NCBI RefSeq assembly: GCF_022829285.1
Contig: NZ_JAKSYI010000108.1
Location: 124,001 to 188,000, forward strand
DNA: 64,000 nt
DNA from: Methylobacterium sp. J-078
GTDB lineage: Bacteria > Pseudomonadota > Alphaproteobacteria > Rhizobiales > Beijerinckiaceae
Direction: 5' to 3'
A program made the position numbers and the translations under genes. Shown here one piece after another: positions 36,377-46,201 of this stretch; positions within the stretch are counted from its first letter, which is position 1, and the number at the start of each line of letters is the position of its first letter. Under the pieces are notes generated by a model that was not told the origin of the DNA, made no database searches, and saw only the letters and a list, made by a program, of their open reading frames with translations.

Positions 36377-37195
36377 TCAGCGCCCGTAGCGGTCGATCAG
36401 CGGCAGCAGGAAGAAGCCCGCGATGAAGCCCCCGAGATGGGCGTCCCAGGCGACGGAGGTCGCCTCGGCACCGAGCGGCAGGGCGATGATGCCGAACAGG
36501 AAGTTCGTGAGGAGCCAGATGCCCAGGAACATCACCGCCGTGCGGTTGCGCATCAGTTCGGGGATCGTCTGCAGCGGCGGCGGAGCGGGACGCTGCCAGG
36601 GCGGTCCGCCCCCGGCGTAGACGGGGGGCGGCCGGAACACGAAGCGCGCCGCCGCCGCCATCAGGGCGGAGACGCCCGCCGACGCCCCGATCAGGGGCGC
36701 GGTGCTCAAGGGGTCGAGGATGACGTGGAGGATGCCGCCCGCCACCGCGCCGGCCAGGGCGATGAGGCCGTAGCGCCAGGGGCCGTAGCGGCGGGCCACC
36801 GGCGAGCCGAAGGCGGCGAGCCAGACCGTGTTGAAGATGACGTGCATCCACGAGCCGTGCAGCAGCGCGTAGGTGGCGAAGGTCCAGGGCATCGCGGCGG
36901 GCTCGGCCGCCACGTAGCGGGCGAAGGCCTGGCGGGCCTGGACCACGTCGGGATCGCCCGCCAGGGTCGCGGCGTTCGCCAGCAGGTCCCCGGCCCGGGC
37001 GGGGTCGAGGGCCACGCTCCAGCGCCCCGGGATCAGCGCGAGGTCGATCAGGGCCGCGATGTCCCAGATATCCGGCAGCACGAATTCGCGCAGGGCGTGG
37101 ATGCCCACCAGCACCCCGATCGACGCGGTGACCACGCCCGGCATGTTGAAGATCGGAACGCGGTTCTGGGGCGGCAGGTCGGGCGTGGCATCCAT
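36377..37195 (-). CDS. rhomboid family intramembrane serine protease
   Basis: A 272-residue membrane protease with about six to seven helices. The catalytic dyad is Ser172 in GASAG (170-174) and His253 in AHLGGFIAGF; the oxyanion region WMHVIFN also fits. A Pro-rich cytoplasmic loop (about residues 188-212) lies between helices. ATG 37195 was taken because it begins just before the first conserved part, although the frame is open further upstream in repeat-like sequence. The substrate is unknown. Monocistronic. Confidence 0.9.
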   Translation of the reverse strand: MDATPDLPPQNRVPIFNMPGVVTASIGVLVGIHALREFVLPDIWDIAALIDLALIPGRWSVALDPARAGDLLANAATLAGDPDVVQARQAFARYVAAEPAAMPWTFATYALLHGSWMHVIFNTVWLAAFGSPVARRYGPWRYGLIALAGAVAGGILHVILDPLSTAPLIGASAGVSALMAAAARFVFRPPPVYAGGGPPWQRPAPPPLQTIPELMRNRTAVMFLGIWLLTNFLFGIIALPLGAEATSVAWDAHLGGFIAGFFLLPLIDRYGR

Positions 37196-37637
37196 GGCGC
37201 CACCATGTCGGCTCCCGGATCGGCCCGGCAAGTCCTGCGTGCCGCGAAAGACCCGCGCGGTGCCAAAAACCAGCGCGGCGCGAAAAACGGGAGGACGCGC
37301 GCGGGCGCCCTCCCCGAGGTGGAAGGCCGCCCGGTGACGCCTGAGCGTTCCCGGGCACCGGCCAGGACCAGCAAGCCGCCGGGCCGGCATGGCCGACCCG
37401 TTCCTTCCCGTGTCTCGCGGGAGGGCGGCGCGGCCTCCCTCCGGCAAGGCCCGCAACTTCGCCTGAAACTTGGCGGTGGACAACCCGCCCGGACCATTAA
37501 CCTTGACCGAAACTTAACGGGGCGCGGAAAATGCGGACGGCATAGGCTGTGCGGGTGACGGACCACATCCTTCGGGTCCGGCCCGGTTCGCGCCGACGGT
37601 TTCCGAGTTCGAGACGGTTCGCTTCCGAGCCGTGCCA
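37196..37637. other. 442-base divergent intergenic region with short repeats and a promoter-like site
   Basis: Three loosely repeated units of about 18-21 bases (each with CGCGG and AAAAA/AAAGAC) lie at 37240-37295. TTGACC at 37503-37508 followed by GAAAAT 18 bases later could be the promoter of the PAS gene. The rhomboid frame stays open into this region, so a longer rhomboid N-terminus cannot be fully excluded. Confidence 0.4.
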
Positions 37638-38258
37638 ATGTGGGACACCATGAAGCACCCGACCAGCCGCATGCTCCACAGCTACTGGGACCGCCTGCGC
37701 CGCGCGCGCGCTGCCCCCGAGCGCAGCGAGATCGAGCCCGGCGAGATCCGCACGCTCCTGGCCGACAGCCTGATCCTCGAAGTCGACATATCCCGCGCCG
37801 CGGCTTCCGTCCGGCTGGCCGGAACCCATGTCTGCGCCTTGTTCGGGCGCGAGCTGAGGGGCCGGTCCTTCGGCGAGATCTGGGGCACGCCCGACGCCGA
37901 TCCGTGGCGGCTGGTCGAGGCCGTGGCCGTCGACACGGTCGGGGTCGTGGCGGGCCTGCACGGCACCACGGAGCGCGACGAGGCCGTCGACCTCGAATTG
38001 CTGCTGCTCCCCTTGCGCCATCATGGCGAGACCCACTCGCGCATCCTCGGCGCGCTCAGCCCGGCCTGCGTGCCCCACTGGCTCGGCATCCGTCCGGTGA
38101 CGCGCCTGCGGGCGACCTCCATGCGCATCCTGGGACACGAGCCGGCTCCGGCCGCCCTCGATGCCGAGGCGACGCTGCGCAACCTGCCCGAGCCCGCCAA
38201 CGACACCGCCCCGCTCCGCCGGGGGCATCTCCTCGTCCATCCGGGTGGGCGGTCCTGA
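37638..38258 (+). CDS. PAS-domain protein (PAS_5 type)
   Basis: A 206-residue cytoplasmic protein whose opening (SRMLHSYWDRLRRARAAPERSEIEP) and following segment RLAGTHVCALFGRELRGRSF are characteristic of the alphaproteobacterial PAS_5 family. No output domain follows; the tail after residue ~175 is unstructured. A PilZ protein gene lies 124 bases downstream on the same strand. Proteins of this type are usually annotated as PAS-domain proteins of unknown role. The start could be ATG 37638, GTG 37632 or ATG 37650. Confidence 0.78.
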   Translation: MWDTMKHPTSRMLHSYWDRLRRARAAPERSEIEPGEIRTLLADSLILEVDISRAAASVRLAGTHVCALFGRELRGRSFGEIWGTPDADPWRLVEAVAVDTVGVVAGLHGTTERDEAVDLELLLLPLRHHGETHSRILGALSPACVPHWLGIRPVTRLRATSMRILGHEPAPAALDAEATLRNLPEPANDTAPLRRGHLLVHPGGRS

Positions 38259-38381
38259 TAAGTACGCCCGATGGCAACGACGTTTTTCGAGGCGTCCTGC
38301 GGCGGTTGCGCAAAACTTTCGTAACGCCGAGGGCCTATTTCTACCGGGAGTGAGTCCTCGAAACGAGTACATCCGCCCGCC

Positions 38382-39008
38382 ATGATCGAGGCCACCCCAC
38401 GTTCTGCCGCCAAACCCTACCGTGACATCCGTGGCTCCGACCTGCGTCGGCATCAGCGCGTCAAGGTCTCGATGCTCGGCCGCTACATGCTGTCCGACCG
38501 GCGGGAATATCCTTGCCAGACCGTGGACATGTCGCCCGGCGGCGTCCGCCTGACCTGCGCGGTCGTGGGCGACCTACAGGAACGCGTCGTCCTCTACCTC
38601 GAGCATATCGGCCGGCTCGAGGGAACCATCGCGCGGCTTCTACCCGGCGGCTTCGCCGTTCAGCTCATCGCGACCCCGCGCAAGCGCGACAAGATCGCCT
38701 CGCAGTTGACCTGGCTCGCCAACCGCGATTCGCTCGGGTTGCCCGAGGGCCGGACCCACGAGCGTCTCACGCCGCACGCCGCCGGTGTCGTCCTGCGCCT
38801 GGAGAGCGGTCGCGAGGTGCAGGCCCGGATCATCGATCTCTCGATGTCCGGCGTCGCCCTCTCCACGGCGACCGCCCCGCCCCTCGGCGCGAGCGTGATG
38901 GTCGGGCGCACCCCGGGCCGGGTCGTGCGCTACTTCGAGGGCGGCCTCGGCGTGCAGTTCATGCTGCCGATCTCCCCCGACCTGTTCCACGAGGGTTTGA
39001 CGCTCTGA
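38382..39008 (+). CDS. tandem PilZ-domain protein (cyclic di-GMP binding)
   Basis: A 208-residue protein with two PilZ-like domains. The first has the full c-di-GMP motif pair: RRHQR (from about residue 22) and DMSPGG (D49-x-S51-x-x-G54). The second, from about residue 125, has an RLTPH start and DLSMSG, so its first motif is degenerate. It lies next to a PAS protein and about 6 kb from a diguanylate cyclase, which fits c-di-GMP signalling. It is convergent with dgt (3-base gap). Confidence 0.85.
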   Translation: MIEATPRSAAKPYRDIRGSDLRRHQRVKVSMLGRYMLSDRREYPCQTVDMSPGGVRLTCAVVGDLQERVVLYLEHIGRLEGTIARLLPGGFAVQLIATPRKRDKIASQLTWLANRDSLGLPEGRTHERLTPHAAGVVLRLESGREVQARIIDLSMSGVALSTATAPPLGASVMVGRTPGRVVRYFEGGLGVQFMLPISPDLFHEGLTL

Positions 39009-39011
39009 GCG

Positions 39012-40289
39012 TCACGGCTCCGCCAGCGGCAGGCCCCGGCTGCTGGGGTGCCACAGCAGATCCGGCGTCGTGGTGAAGAGCCGCTTGTGGGCCAGCGCCG
39101 CATAGGTGTCGGTCATCCCCGCGATGTAGTCGGCGACCCGACGGGCGATGCGGCCCTCCCCCGCCCCCGCGAGGCCCTCCGACCACTCGTCCGGCATCGC
39201 GCCGGGCTCCGCCGTGAACCGGGCGAACAGGTCGGACACGATCAGGTTGGCTTTCTCCCGCACCGCGAGCACGCCGGGATGGCGGTACATCCGGGCGAAC
39301 AGGAAGGCCTTGATCTCCGCATCCGCCCGCGCGATCGCCTCCGAGAAGGCGATGACCGGCGCCCGCGCCGCCCGGATGTCGGCGACCGAGCGCGGATCGA
39401 GGGCGGCGATGCGCCGGGTGCTCTCGGCGATCACGTCCTCCACGAAGCGGGTGATGACGCGCCGCGCCAACTCGTGGATTTTTCGCGAGGCTTCGAGATT
39501 CGGATAGAGGCGGTCGATCTCGTCGAGGAGGCCGCGCAGGAACGGCACCTCGGCGAGGTCGGAGAGATCGAACAGGCCGGCGCGCAGGCCGTCGTCGAGG
39601 TCGTGGCTGTCGTAGGCGATGTCGTCGGCGAGCGCCGCGGCCTGCGCCTCGGGCCCGGCGAAGCGGGCGAGTTCGAGGTCGTTGAGGGCGTTGTATTCGA
39701 GGATCGCGGCCGGGATGCCGCGCGCCGTCCAGCGCGGGGTCGGCCGCCCCTCCGACTCCAGCAGGGGACCGTTGTGCTTGACGAGGCCCTCCAGGGTTTC
39801 CCAGGCGAGGTTGAGCCCGTCGAAGCCGGCGTAGCGCCGCTCCAGCCGGGTGACGAGGCGCAGGGCCTGGGCGTTGTGGTCGAAGCCCCCGTGGGCCGCC
39901 ATGCAGGCGTCCAGGGTGTCCTCGCCCGTATGCCCGAAGCAGGTGTGGCCGAGGTCGTGGCTCAGGGCGAGCGCCTCGGCGAGGTCCTCGTCGAGGCCGA
40001 GCGCCCGCGCGAGCGCCCGGGCGATCTGGCTCACCTCCAGGGTGTGGGTCAGCCGGGTCCGGTAATGGTCGCCCTCGTGATGCACGAAGACCTGGGTCTT
40101 GTGCTTGAGGCGCCGGAAGGCCGAGGAGTGGATGATCCGGTCGCGGTCGCGCTGGAAGTCGCTGCGCGTGGGCGAGATCGCCTCCGGGATCAGGCGCCCG
40201 CGGGTGGCCGCCGGGTCGGTGGCATAGGCCGCCCGCCAGCGCTCACCGCGCCGCCGGGCCTCGCCCCGCCCAGTCTCATCCGCCTGCAT
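39012..40289 (-). CDS. dgt: deoxyguanosinetriphosphate triphosphohydrolase-like protein
   Basis: A 425-residue HD-domain phosphohydrolase: [19 protein letters not shown], the metal ligands His82 (RLTHTLEV) and His111-Asp112 ([12 protein letters not shown]), and a later Asp in [13 protein letters not shown]. It hydrolyses dNTPs to the nucleoside and triphosphate and helps control nucleotide pools. The start was taken as ATG 40289; a GTG lies immediately before it. It is divergent from erpA, an arrangement common in alphaproteobacteria. Confidence 0.94.
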   Translation of the reverse strand: MQADETGRGEARRRGERWRAAYATDPAATRGRLIPEAISPTRSDFQRDRDRIIHSSAFRRLKHKTQVFVHHEGDHYRTRLTHTLEVSQIARALARALGLDEDLAEALALSHDLGHTCFGHTGEDTLDACMAAHGGFDHNAQALRLVTRLERRYAGFDGLNLAWETLEGLVKHNGPLLESEGRPTPRWTARGIPAAILEYNALNDLELARFAGPEAQAAALADDIAYDSHDLDDGLRAGLFDLSDLAEVPFLRGLLDEIDRLYPNLEASRKIHELARRVITRFVEDVIAESTRRIAALDPRSVADIRAARAPVIAFSEAIARADAEIKAFLFARMYRHPGVLAVREKANLIVSDLFARFTAEPGAMPDEWSEGLAGAGEGRIARRVADYIAGMTDTYAALAHKRLFTTTPDLLWHPSSRGLPLAEP

Positions 40290-40486
40290 CACGTCTCGCC
40301 GCCCCCCATTCGATCGACCGAGAGAGTTCCGCCGGCCTCGGCCCGGCCTCCAACGCGCCGCCGCGTTGCAGCATCGGCCCCCCAGGCATATCTTGTGTGC
40401 CCTAGCAGTTGTTCCAACGCCGCCCCGGCCCGCGACCGGCCGGGACGGCCGGCGGATCTCGAGAGCACCCCGCGAGAATATCCCCG

Positions 40487-40813
40487 ATGGCCGACATCAC
40501 TCTGACGCCCCGCGCCGCCAAGCGCATCAACGAGATCATGGGCGCCGAGCCGCCCGGCGCCTCCCTGCGGATCAGCGTGAACGGCGGCGGCTGCTCGGGC
40601 TTCTCCTACGCCTTCGACATCGAGCGGGCGCGGGCGGCCGACGACGTCGCGATCGAGCGCGACGGCGCCACCGTCCTCGTCGACCCGATGTCGCTGGAAT
40701 ACATGAGCGGCTCGACCATCGATTTCGTGAACGACCTGATCGGGCAATCCTTCAAGATCGAGAACCCGCTCGCCACCGCCTCCTGTGGCTGCGGAACCTC
40801 GTTCTCCCTGTGA
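40487..40813 (+). CDS. erpA: iron-sulfur cluster insertion protein ErpA (A-type carrier)
   Basis: A 108-residue HesB/IscA-type protein with the three cluster cysteines in the usual places: Cys36 in [10 protein letters not shown] and Cys100, Cys102 in [12 protein letters not shown]-type carriers pass Fe-S clusters to target enzymes. The ATG at 40487 directly starts the family core ([14 protein letters not shown]). It could also be called IscA; the neighbourhood with dgt favours ErpA. Confidence 0.92.
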   Translation: MADITLTPRAAKRINEIMGAEPPGASLRISVNGGGCSGFSYAFDIERARAADDVAIERDGATVLVDPMSLEYMSGSTIDFVNDLIGQSFKIENPLATASCGCGTSFSL

Positions 40814-40929
40814 GGCGCCGGGGGCGGTCGCGGCGCGCCGTCCCGCGATTGCCTCGCGCGCGAAACTGCGTCACGGATGAGCCTGCTCTTTCGACAGCGC
40901 CCTCCAAGCCAGCGATTCCGGATACGCCC

Positions 40930-42747
40930 ATGACCCGCTCGAAAGGCCGCCCCCTCTGTGCGTGGGCGACCGGCGCCTCGGCCTGCGTCCTGGTCCTCCT
41001 CGGGGCCGGCCTCGCGGCGCGGCCCGGGCCGGTGCTGGCCCAGGAGGCGGCCTCGGCGGTGCAGGACGTGACGCTGCAGGACGTGACCTTCACCTTCGGC
41101 GATACCGTGCTCAAGGCGCCCCGCATCACCGCGAGCGGCACGCGCCTCTCCAAGGACGAACTCACCGCCCTGCTGAAATCCGGCCCCGGCGAGTCCTGGC
41201 CGGCCCGCCTCGTCCGGCTGGACGCCGCGAGCCTCGCGATCCCCGAATTGCGGGTGGAGCGCGCGGGGCCGGCCGCGGCCCCGGTCGTGACCTATCGCGA
41301 CGTCATGGCGCGGGATGTCCGTGCCGGCCGCATCGCCGAATTGACGGCCGCCGGGGCCTCGATCCTCGTCGCGGGCGGGCCGCAGAAGGGCACCGGCACC
41401 TATGGCCGCCTGCGGGCGACGGATGTCGACCTCGCCGTGCTGGCCCGCCTCTACGGCGAACCGGGCGACGGCAAGAGCGCCCTGCAGCGGGTCTACGCCA
41501 CCTTCTCGGTGGACGAGGTCGCCTACGTGGATGCGCGCGGCACCGCCGTCACCATCGCGCGGATCGAGGGGCGCGACCTCAGCGGCCGCCAGATCCCGGC
41601 CACCTGGACCGGGGCGCTCCAGGCCTTCACGGGCGTCGATTACGAGACGATCGCCCCCGCCGAGCGCACGCGCCTGCTGACCCTGGGGGCCGACCTCGCC
41701 GAGGCGGTCTCCCTCGGCACCCTGGAGGCGACGGGCCTCAGCGTGCAGGAGGCCAAGCCCCGCGACGCGTTCCGCCTCGGCATCGCCCGGATGGGGATGA
41801 CCAATGCCGGCGGCACCCTGGAGGACATCACCTTCTCGGGTGGCGACGGCGCCAAGGCCCGCATCGCCCGCCTCTCCCTGGACGGCTTCTCCCTGAGCCC
41901 CACCATCGCGGCCCTGCGCAAGCTCGCGGCCCTGACGGCGGAGCCCTCCGAGGCCGATCTGCGCCTGCTCACGCCGGCCATCGGCACCCTGGCGCTCAAG
42001 GACCTCAGCCTCGACCTGCCGCCCGAGCCGGCGACCCCGCGCGGCCCCCGCGACCCCGCCGACGCGACGGGCGCAATGAATGTGGGCCTGCGGGACGCCG
42101 CCCTGAACTTCGCCCCGCCCCGTGACGGGGTGCCGACCGCCGGGCGCCTCAGCCTGTCGGGCCTGACCCTGCCGGCCTCGGCGGTGGCCGGGGTGCCGGG
42201 CCTGGGCTCCCTCGGCCTCTACGGCTACAGCGACCTCGACCTCGCCCTCGTGGCCGACACCTCCTGGGACGAGGGGGCCCGGGAGCTGAAGCTCAGCGAG
42301 GTCTCGATCTCCGGCAAGGACATGGGCCGCGTGCGCATCAACGGGATGATCGGCGGCATCGGCCCGGAGGTGTTCAACCCGGACGTGGCCATCTCGAGTT
42401 TCGCCATGCTGTCGGCCACCGCCAAGGCGCTGGACCTCACCATCGAGAACACCGGCCTGTTCGACCGCTTCATCGCCGCCCAGTCGAAGGTGCTCAGCCT
42501 CAAGCCCGAGGAGCTGAAGCAGGAATACGTCACCGCCAGCGTCTTCGGCGTGCCCGCGATCCTGGGCAATTCGGCGGGTGCCAAGGCGGTGGGCGCCGCC
42601 ATGGGCCAGTTCGTGACGAAGCCCGGCACCCTCTCCCTGAGCCTGCGGCCCAAGAACGGCACCGGCATCGGCATGCTGGAATTCGGCGCGGCCCCGACCC
42701 CTGCGGCCCTGTTCGACCGGCTCGAGGTCAACGCCAAGGCGAACTGA
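40930..42747 (+). CDS. large secreted protein of unknown function
   Basis: A 605-residue exported protein: signal peptide (residues 1 to about 38, ending PVLAQE), then a long region without cysteines or enzyme motifs. It has many regular beta-strand/loop segments of the form ...L.DLSLDL..., ...LRATDVDLAVLARLY..., and the C-terminal LSLRPKNGTGIGMLEFG. It resembles AsmA-like or beta-helical periplasmic proteins only in its general texture. It follows erpA by about 116 bases. No family was recognised. Confidence 0.75.
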   Translation: MTRSKGRPLCAWATGASACVLVLLGAGLAARPGPVLAQEAASAVQDVTLQDVTFTFGDTVLKAPRITASGTRLSKDELTALLKSGPGESWPARLVRLDAASLAIPELRVERAGPAAAPVVTYRDVMARDVRAGRIAELTAAGASILVAGGPQKGTGTYGRLRATDVDLAVLARLYGEPGDGKSALQRVYATFSVDEVAYVDARGTAVTIARIEGRDLSGRQIPATWTGALQAFTGVDYETIAPAERTRLLTLGADLAEAVSLGTLEATGLSVQEAKPRDAFRLGIARMGMTNAGGTLEDITFSGGDGAKARIARLSLDGFSLSPTIAALRKLAALTAEPSEADLRLLTPAIGTLALKDLSLDLPPEPATPRGPRDPADATGAMNVGLRDAALNFAPPRDGVPTAGRLSLSGLTLPASAVAGVPGLGSLGLYGYSDLDLALVADTSWDEGARELKLSEVSISGKDMGRVRINGMIGGIGPEVFNPDVAISSFAMLSATAKALDLTIENTGLFDRFIAAQSKVLSLKPEELKQEYVTASVFGVPAILGNSAGAKAVGAAMGQFVTKPGTLSLSLRPKNGTGIGMLEFGAAPTPAALFDRLEVNAKAN

Positions 42748-42772
42748 GGCCCGCTCTCTCAGGTCGCCCGGA

Positions 42773-43486
42773 TCACGCCGCCCGGCTCGTCGGAACGGCG
42801 GCGGCCGCGACGCAGGCCCGCGCCAGGGCGTCGGTCGCATCGAGCAGCACGGCGCCGAGCGGTTCCGCCGCGTCGCACAGGGCAAGCGGGATCTCGGTGC
42901 AGGCCATCACCACCTGCCGGCACCCGCCCGCCATCAGCGCCTCGGCCGCGGCCTGCAGTAGCGGCCGGGCCTCGGCGCCCTGCCCCGCCTTGACGAGGCG
43001 CACCGCCCGCATCACCGCCGCCTGATCGGCGGGCGCGCGGCAGGCGAAGCCGTGGCGGCCGAGATGGCGCGGATAGAGCCCCGTGCGAAGGGTGCCGTCG
43101 GTGGCGAGCAGGCCCACGGGCCCGCCGGCCACGCCCCTGCGGGCGAGCTCTGCTGCCACCGCGTCGACGATGTGCAGGATCGGGATGGGCGTCAGGGCCT
43201 GGAGCGCGCCGTGCCAGTGATGGGCGGTGTTGCAGGGGATCGCGAGGTGGGTGGCGCCGGCCGCCTCCAGACGGCGCAGCGCCAGGGTCATCGCCGGCAG
43301 CGGGTCGGGCCCCTGCCCCAGGATCGCCCGGGTCCGGTCGGGAATATCGGCGGCCTGGGCCACCATCACGGCGAGATGGTCCTGATCACGGGCAGCGGGC
43401 GTCGCCTCCACGAGCTTGCGCAGGAAATCCACCGTCGCCATCGGCCCCATGCCGCCGAGCACGCCCAGCACCTCGCTCCCCGCCAT
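42773..43486 (-). CDS. aspartate/glutamate racemase family protein
   Basis: A 237-residue cofactor-independent amino acid racemase. It opens GVLGGMGPMATVDFLRKLV, and has the two catalytic cysteines Cys85 (PCNTAHHWHG) and Cys196 (MACTEIPL). Both are intact, so activity is likely. The preferred substrate is probably aspartate from the GGMGP pattern. A LysR regulator gene lies upstream on the same strand, with three tandem 16-bp repeats between. Confidence 0.9.
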   Translation of the reverse strand: MAGSEVLGVLGGMGPMATVDFLRKLVEATPAARDQDHLAVMVAQAADIPDRTRAILGQGPDPLPAMTLALRRLEAAGATHLAIPCNTAHHWHGALQALTPIPILHIVDAVAAELARRGVAGGPVGLLATDGTLRTGLYPRHLGRHGFACRAPADQAAVMRAVRLVKAGQGAEARPLLQAAAEALMAGGCRQVVMACTEIPLALCDAAEPLGAVLLDATDALARACVAAAAVPTSRAA

Positions 43487-43572
43487 CGCCCGTGTCCTCT
43501 CCGCTCGTCCCGGTGACGGGATGCGCGAAGTCCGGCCCGGGGGCCAATGCCGTGTCGGAAAGGCCCATGCGA

Positions 43573-43620
43573 GTTCGGACTAACCTGGGTTCGGATCGAC
43601 CTGGGTTCGGACTAACCCGC
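43573..43620. repeat. three tandem 16-bp repeats
   Basis: Units GTTCGGACTAACCTGG, GTTCGGATCGACCTGG and GTTCGGACTAACCCGC lie head to tail at 43573-43588, 43589-43604 and 43605-43620. The last unit covers the stop codon of the LysR gene. They lie about 87 bases before the racemase start. Confidence 0.85.
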
Positions 43621-44484
43621 CTCGGCCGCCGCCCAGATCGCCGCGACGGCGGCGCGCGCCTTCGCTCCGTACGCCTTGGCGCCGTTCCGGTAGAGCCGGA
43701 TCTCCAGGGGCACCTCGGGTCCGGCCACGACGAGGCGTCCCTCGGCGAGTTCGCGGATGACGAGGCTGCGCGGCACGAAGGCGAGGCCGTACCCTTCGAG
43801 CGCCATGCATTTCAGGGCCTCGGCCATGGGGTTGGCATGGACCACCGGCCCCATCGGCAGGCCGAGCTCGGCCTGGGCGAGGTGGCTGACGCGGCCGAGG
43901 AAGGAGTCGCGCCCGTAATCGAGGCGCGGGAGCGGCCCGCCCTCGGCCAGAGCCGGGCTCCGCACCGCGACCAGCGCATCGGCGCCGACCGCCCGGTGGG
44001 GGTAGAGCTCCGGGTCGAGGGGGATCGGCACGCCCGGATGGTGGAAGGTCAGGAGGAAGTCCGAGCCACCCTCCACCAGGGCCTGGAGGCAGTCGTGGAA
44101 ATCGTCCGGCTGGAGCCGGGTCGCCACCGGTCCGGTGCGCGCGGTCAGGGTCCGGAACCAGGCGGGGAAGAACGTCAGCGCCAGGGTGTGCAACCCGGCG
44201 ATGCGCACCCCGGGTTCGGCCGAATCGAGGCCGGCGCGCAGGTCGGCCCGGGCCCCGAGGAGCACCCGCACGCTCTCCTCGGCGGTGTCGCGGAAGCGGC
44301 GCCCCTCCGGGGTCAGGGTGGTGGGATATGTGCTGCGGTCGACGAGGCTCACCCCGAGCCAGAGTTCCAGGGCGCGGATGCGCCGGCTGAAGGCCGATTG
44401 GGTGACGTGGCGGGCCTCCGCCGAGCGGGAGAAGCTGCGGGTCTGGGCGAGGCTGAGGAAATCCTCCAGCCACTTCAGCTCCAC
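43612..44484 (-). CDS. LysR family transcriptional regulator
   Basis: A 290-residue regulator. The N-terminal winged helix-turn-helix is plain: WLEDFLSLAQTRSFSRSAE, then VTQSAFSRRIRALELWLGVSL. The C-terminal effector domain includes FFPAWFRTLTARTGP and YGLAFVPRSLVIRELA. The start is a GTG at 44484, 14 bases after rnd, so it may be transcribed from the rnd promoter. The next gene downstream on the same strand is an aspartate/glutamate racemase, a candidate target. The effector is unknown. Confidence 0.93.
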   Translation of the reverse strand: MELKWLEDFLSLAQTRSFSRSAEARHVTQSAFSRRIRALELWLGVSLVDRSTYPTTLTPEGRRFRDTAEESVRVLLGARADLRAGLDSAEPGVRIAGLHTLALTFFPAWFRTLTARTGPVATRLQPDDFHDCLQALVEGGSDFLLTFHHPGVPIPLDPELYPHRAVGADALVAVRSPALAEGGPLPRLDYGRDSFLGRVSHLAQAELGLPMGPVVHANPMAEALKCMALEGYGLAFVPRSLVIRELAEGRLVVAGPEVPLEIRLYRNGAKAYGAKARAAVAAIWAAAEAG

Positions 44485-44498
44485 GGACGCCCCCGGAC

Positions 44499-45650
44499 CT
44501 ATGCCAGGTCGCGCACCACCACCCGGCCGCGCTCGGCCGAGAGGGCGAGGCGGCCGCCCTTGAGGGCGAGCGCCTTCTCGCCGAACAACGCCCGGCGCCA
44601 GCCGTGCAGCACGGCCACGTCCGCCGCGTCGTCCTCCGCGATGGCCTCGAGGTCGTCCACCGTGGCGATGATCTTCGGGGCGACGCCCTCCGTCTCGCAC
44701 ACGGCCTTCAAGAGGACCTTGAGCAGTTCGACGAGGGCCCCGTTGCCGCCGCGGCTGCGGGCGCGCTCGGGGAGCGCGATGTCCGAGAGGTCGCGGGTAA
44801 AGCCCCGCTCCACCGCCGCCAGGATGTCGGTTCCGGTGCGCGAGCGCTCGAAGCCGGCGGGGATCGAGCGCAGGCGGCCGAGCGCCTCGACGTTGCGCGG
44901 GGCCGAGGTCGCGACGTCGATCACCGCCTCGTCCTTGAGGATGCGCCCGCGCGGCACGTTGCGGCTCTGGGCCTCGCGCTCGCGCCAGGCGGCGACCTCC
45001 ATCAGCACGGCGATCTCGCGGGGCTTGCGCATCCGCCCGGCGAGGCGCCGCCAGGCGGAAGCCGGGTCGGCCTTGTAGGTCTCCGGCGAGGTGAGCACGC
45101 TCATCTCCTCGTCGAGCCACTCGCCGCGGTCGGTGGAGAGGAGCTGACCCGCCAGCACCTCGTAGACCTTCACCAGATGGGTGACGTCCGAGAGGGCGTA
45201 GCTCAGCTGCGCGTCCGAGAGCGGCCGGCGCGACCAGTCGGTGAAGCGCGAGGACTTGTCGATCTTGGCCTTGGCGACATCGTTGACGAGCTGCTCGTAG
45301 GAGACGGAGTCGCCGTAGCCGCAGACCATCGCGGCGACCTGGGTGTCGAAGAAGGGCTGGGGCAGCAGGCCGCCGAGGAGCCAGATGATCTCCAGGTCCT
45401 GGCGGGCGGAATGGAACACCTTCACCACGCCCTCGTCGGCCATCAGGGCGAAGAACGGCGCGAGGTCGAGGTCGGGCGAGAGCGGGTCGACGAGCACGCC
45501 CGAGCCGTCCGGCGCCGCCATCTGGATGAGGCAGAGCTTCGGATAGTAGGTCGTCTCCCGCATGAACTCCGTGTCGACGGTCACGAAGGGATGCGCGGAC
45601 AGGCGGGTGCAGGCCTCAGCCAGGGCCGCAGTGGTGGCGATCAGATTCAT
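44499..45650 (-). CDS. rnd: ribonuclease D
   Basis: A 383-residue 3'-5' exoribonuclease involved in tRNA maturation. The DEDDy catalytic residues are all there: Asp26 and Glu28 in VDTEFMRE, Asp85 in HSARQDLE, and Tyr151/Asp155 in [11 protein letters not shown]. An HRDC region follows (about residues 205-285). In many alphaproteobacteria rnd lies directly opposite aspS; here three other genes lie between. Confidence 0.95.
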   Translation of the reverse strand: MNLIATTAALAEACTRLSAHPFVTVDTEFMRETTYYPKLCLIQMAAPDGSGVLVDPLSPDLDLAPFFALMADEGVVKVFHSARQDLEIIWLLGGLLPQPFFDTQVAAMVCGYGDSVSYEQLVNDVAKAKIDKSSRFTDWSRRPLSDAQLSYALSDVTHLVKVYEVLAGQLLSTDRGEWLDEEMSVLTSPETYKADPASAWRRLAGRMRKPREIAVLMEVAAWREREAQSRNVPRGRILKDEAVIDVATSAPRNVEALGRLRSIPAGFERSRTGTDILAAVERGFTRDLSDIALPERARSRGGNGALVELLKVLLKAVCETEGVAPKIIATVDDLEAIAEDDAADVAVLHGWRRALFGEKALALKGGRLALSAERGRVVVRDLA

Positions 45651-45715
45651 AGAATCGGCTATACCGAAGGTTCTCGCCTCAGGCGAGGGACGCCGGACCC
45701 GGTCGTCGGAAATCC

Positions 45716-46147
45716 TTACGCCGCCACGACGCGGGGCCTCTCCACGCGCGCCCGGGCCGGTGGCGTTCGCGTCGCCTGCGCGCGGCGCTGGGCCGTGCGC
45801 TCTCGGCGCTGCGTCTCCGCGCGGGCGAGGAGCCAGTCGAGGATGCCGGCCTCGATCCGCTGGCCGCCGACGGCGAGGCGCCGGATGCGGTCCGTGCGGA
45901 AGCCGCGGTAGCCCCCGCGTCCCCGATCGATGCCGCCGAGAAGCGTCCGGCCGGGACCGAGCTTGAGTTCGCGGGCCTCGACCCGACGCGTGCTCCAGGC
46001 TCCGTTCGCGTCCTCGTAGACGATCTCGAACGTTCCTTCGAGGGCAAGCACGCGCCAGGCGCCGTCCCGGCGCTCCGCCACCACGGAGGGATCGGCCGAT
46101 TGCCCGGGGCGTTGGGCCATGAGGTCAGGAAAACCGTTTCGTTTCAT
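45716..46147 (-). CDS. WYL-like domain protein
   Basis: A 143-residue protein. The middle part ([20 protein letters not shown], then a run ending [14 protein letters not shown]) has the WYL-domain pattern in which an Arg/Phe-rich strand ends with RxDRI. The C-terminus is Arg-rich and disordered. There is no helix-turn-helix. The start is uncertain (ATG 46147 or ATG 46120), with no strong ribosome binding site. WYL domains bind nucleotide or nucleic acid ligands in bacterial regulators; the role of this short form is not known. Confidence 0.6.
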   Translation of the reverse strand: MKRNGFPDLMAQRPGQSADPSVVAERRDGAWRVLALEGTFEIVYEDANGAWSTRRVEARELKLGPGRTLLGGIDRGRGGYRGFRTDRIRRLAVGGQRIEAGILDWLLARAETQRRERTAQRRAQATRTPPARARVERPRVVAA

Positions 46148-46201
46148 GACGTTAATGTGGTGTGGCGCGTGTCCCGGCACAAGCCGCCATGGCCTTTCGC
46201 G

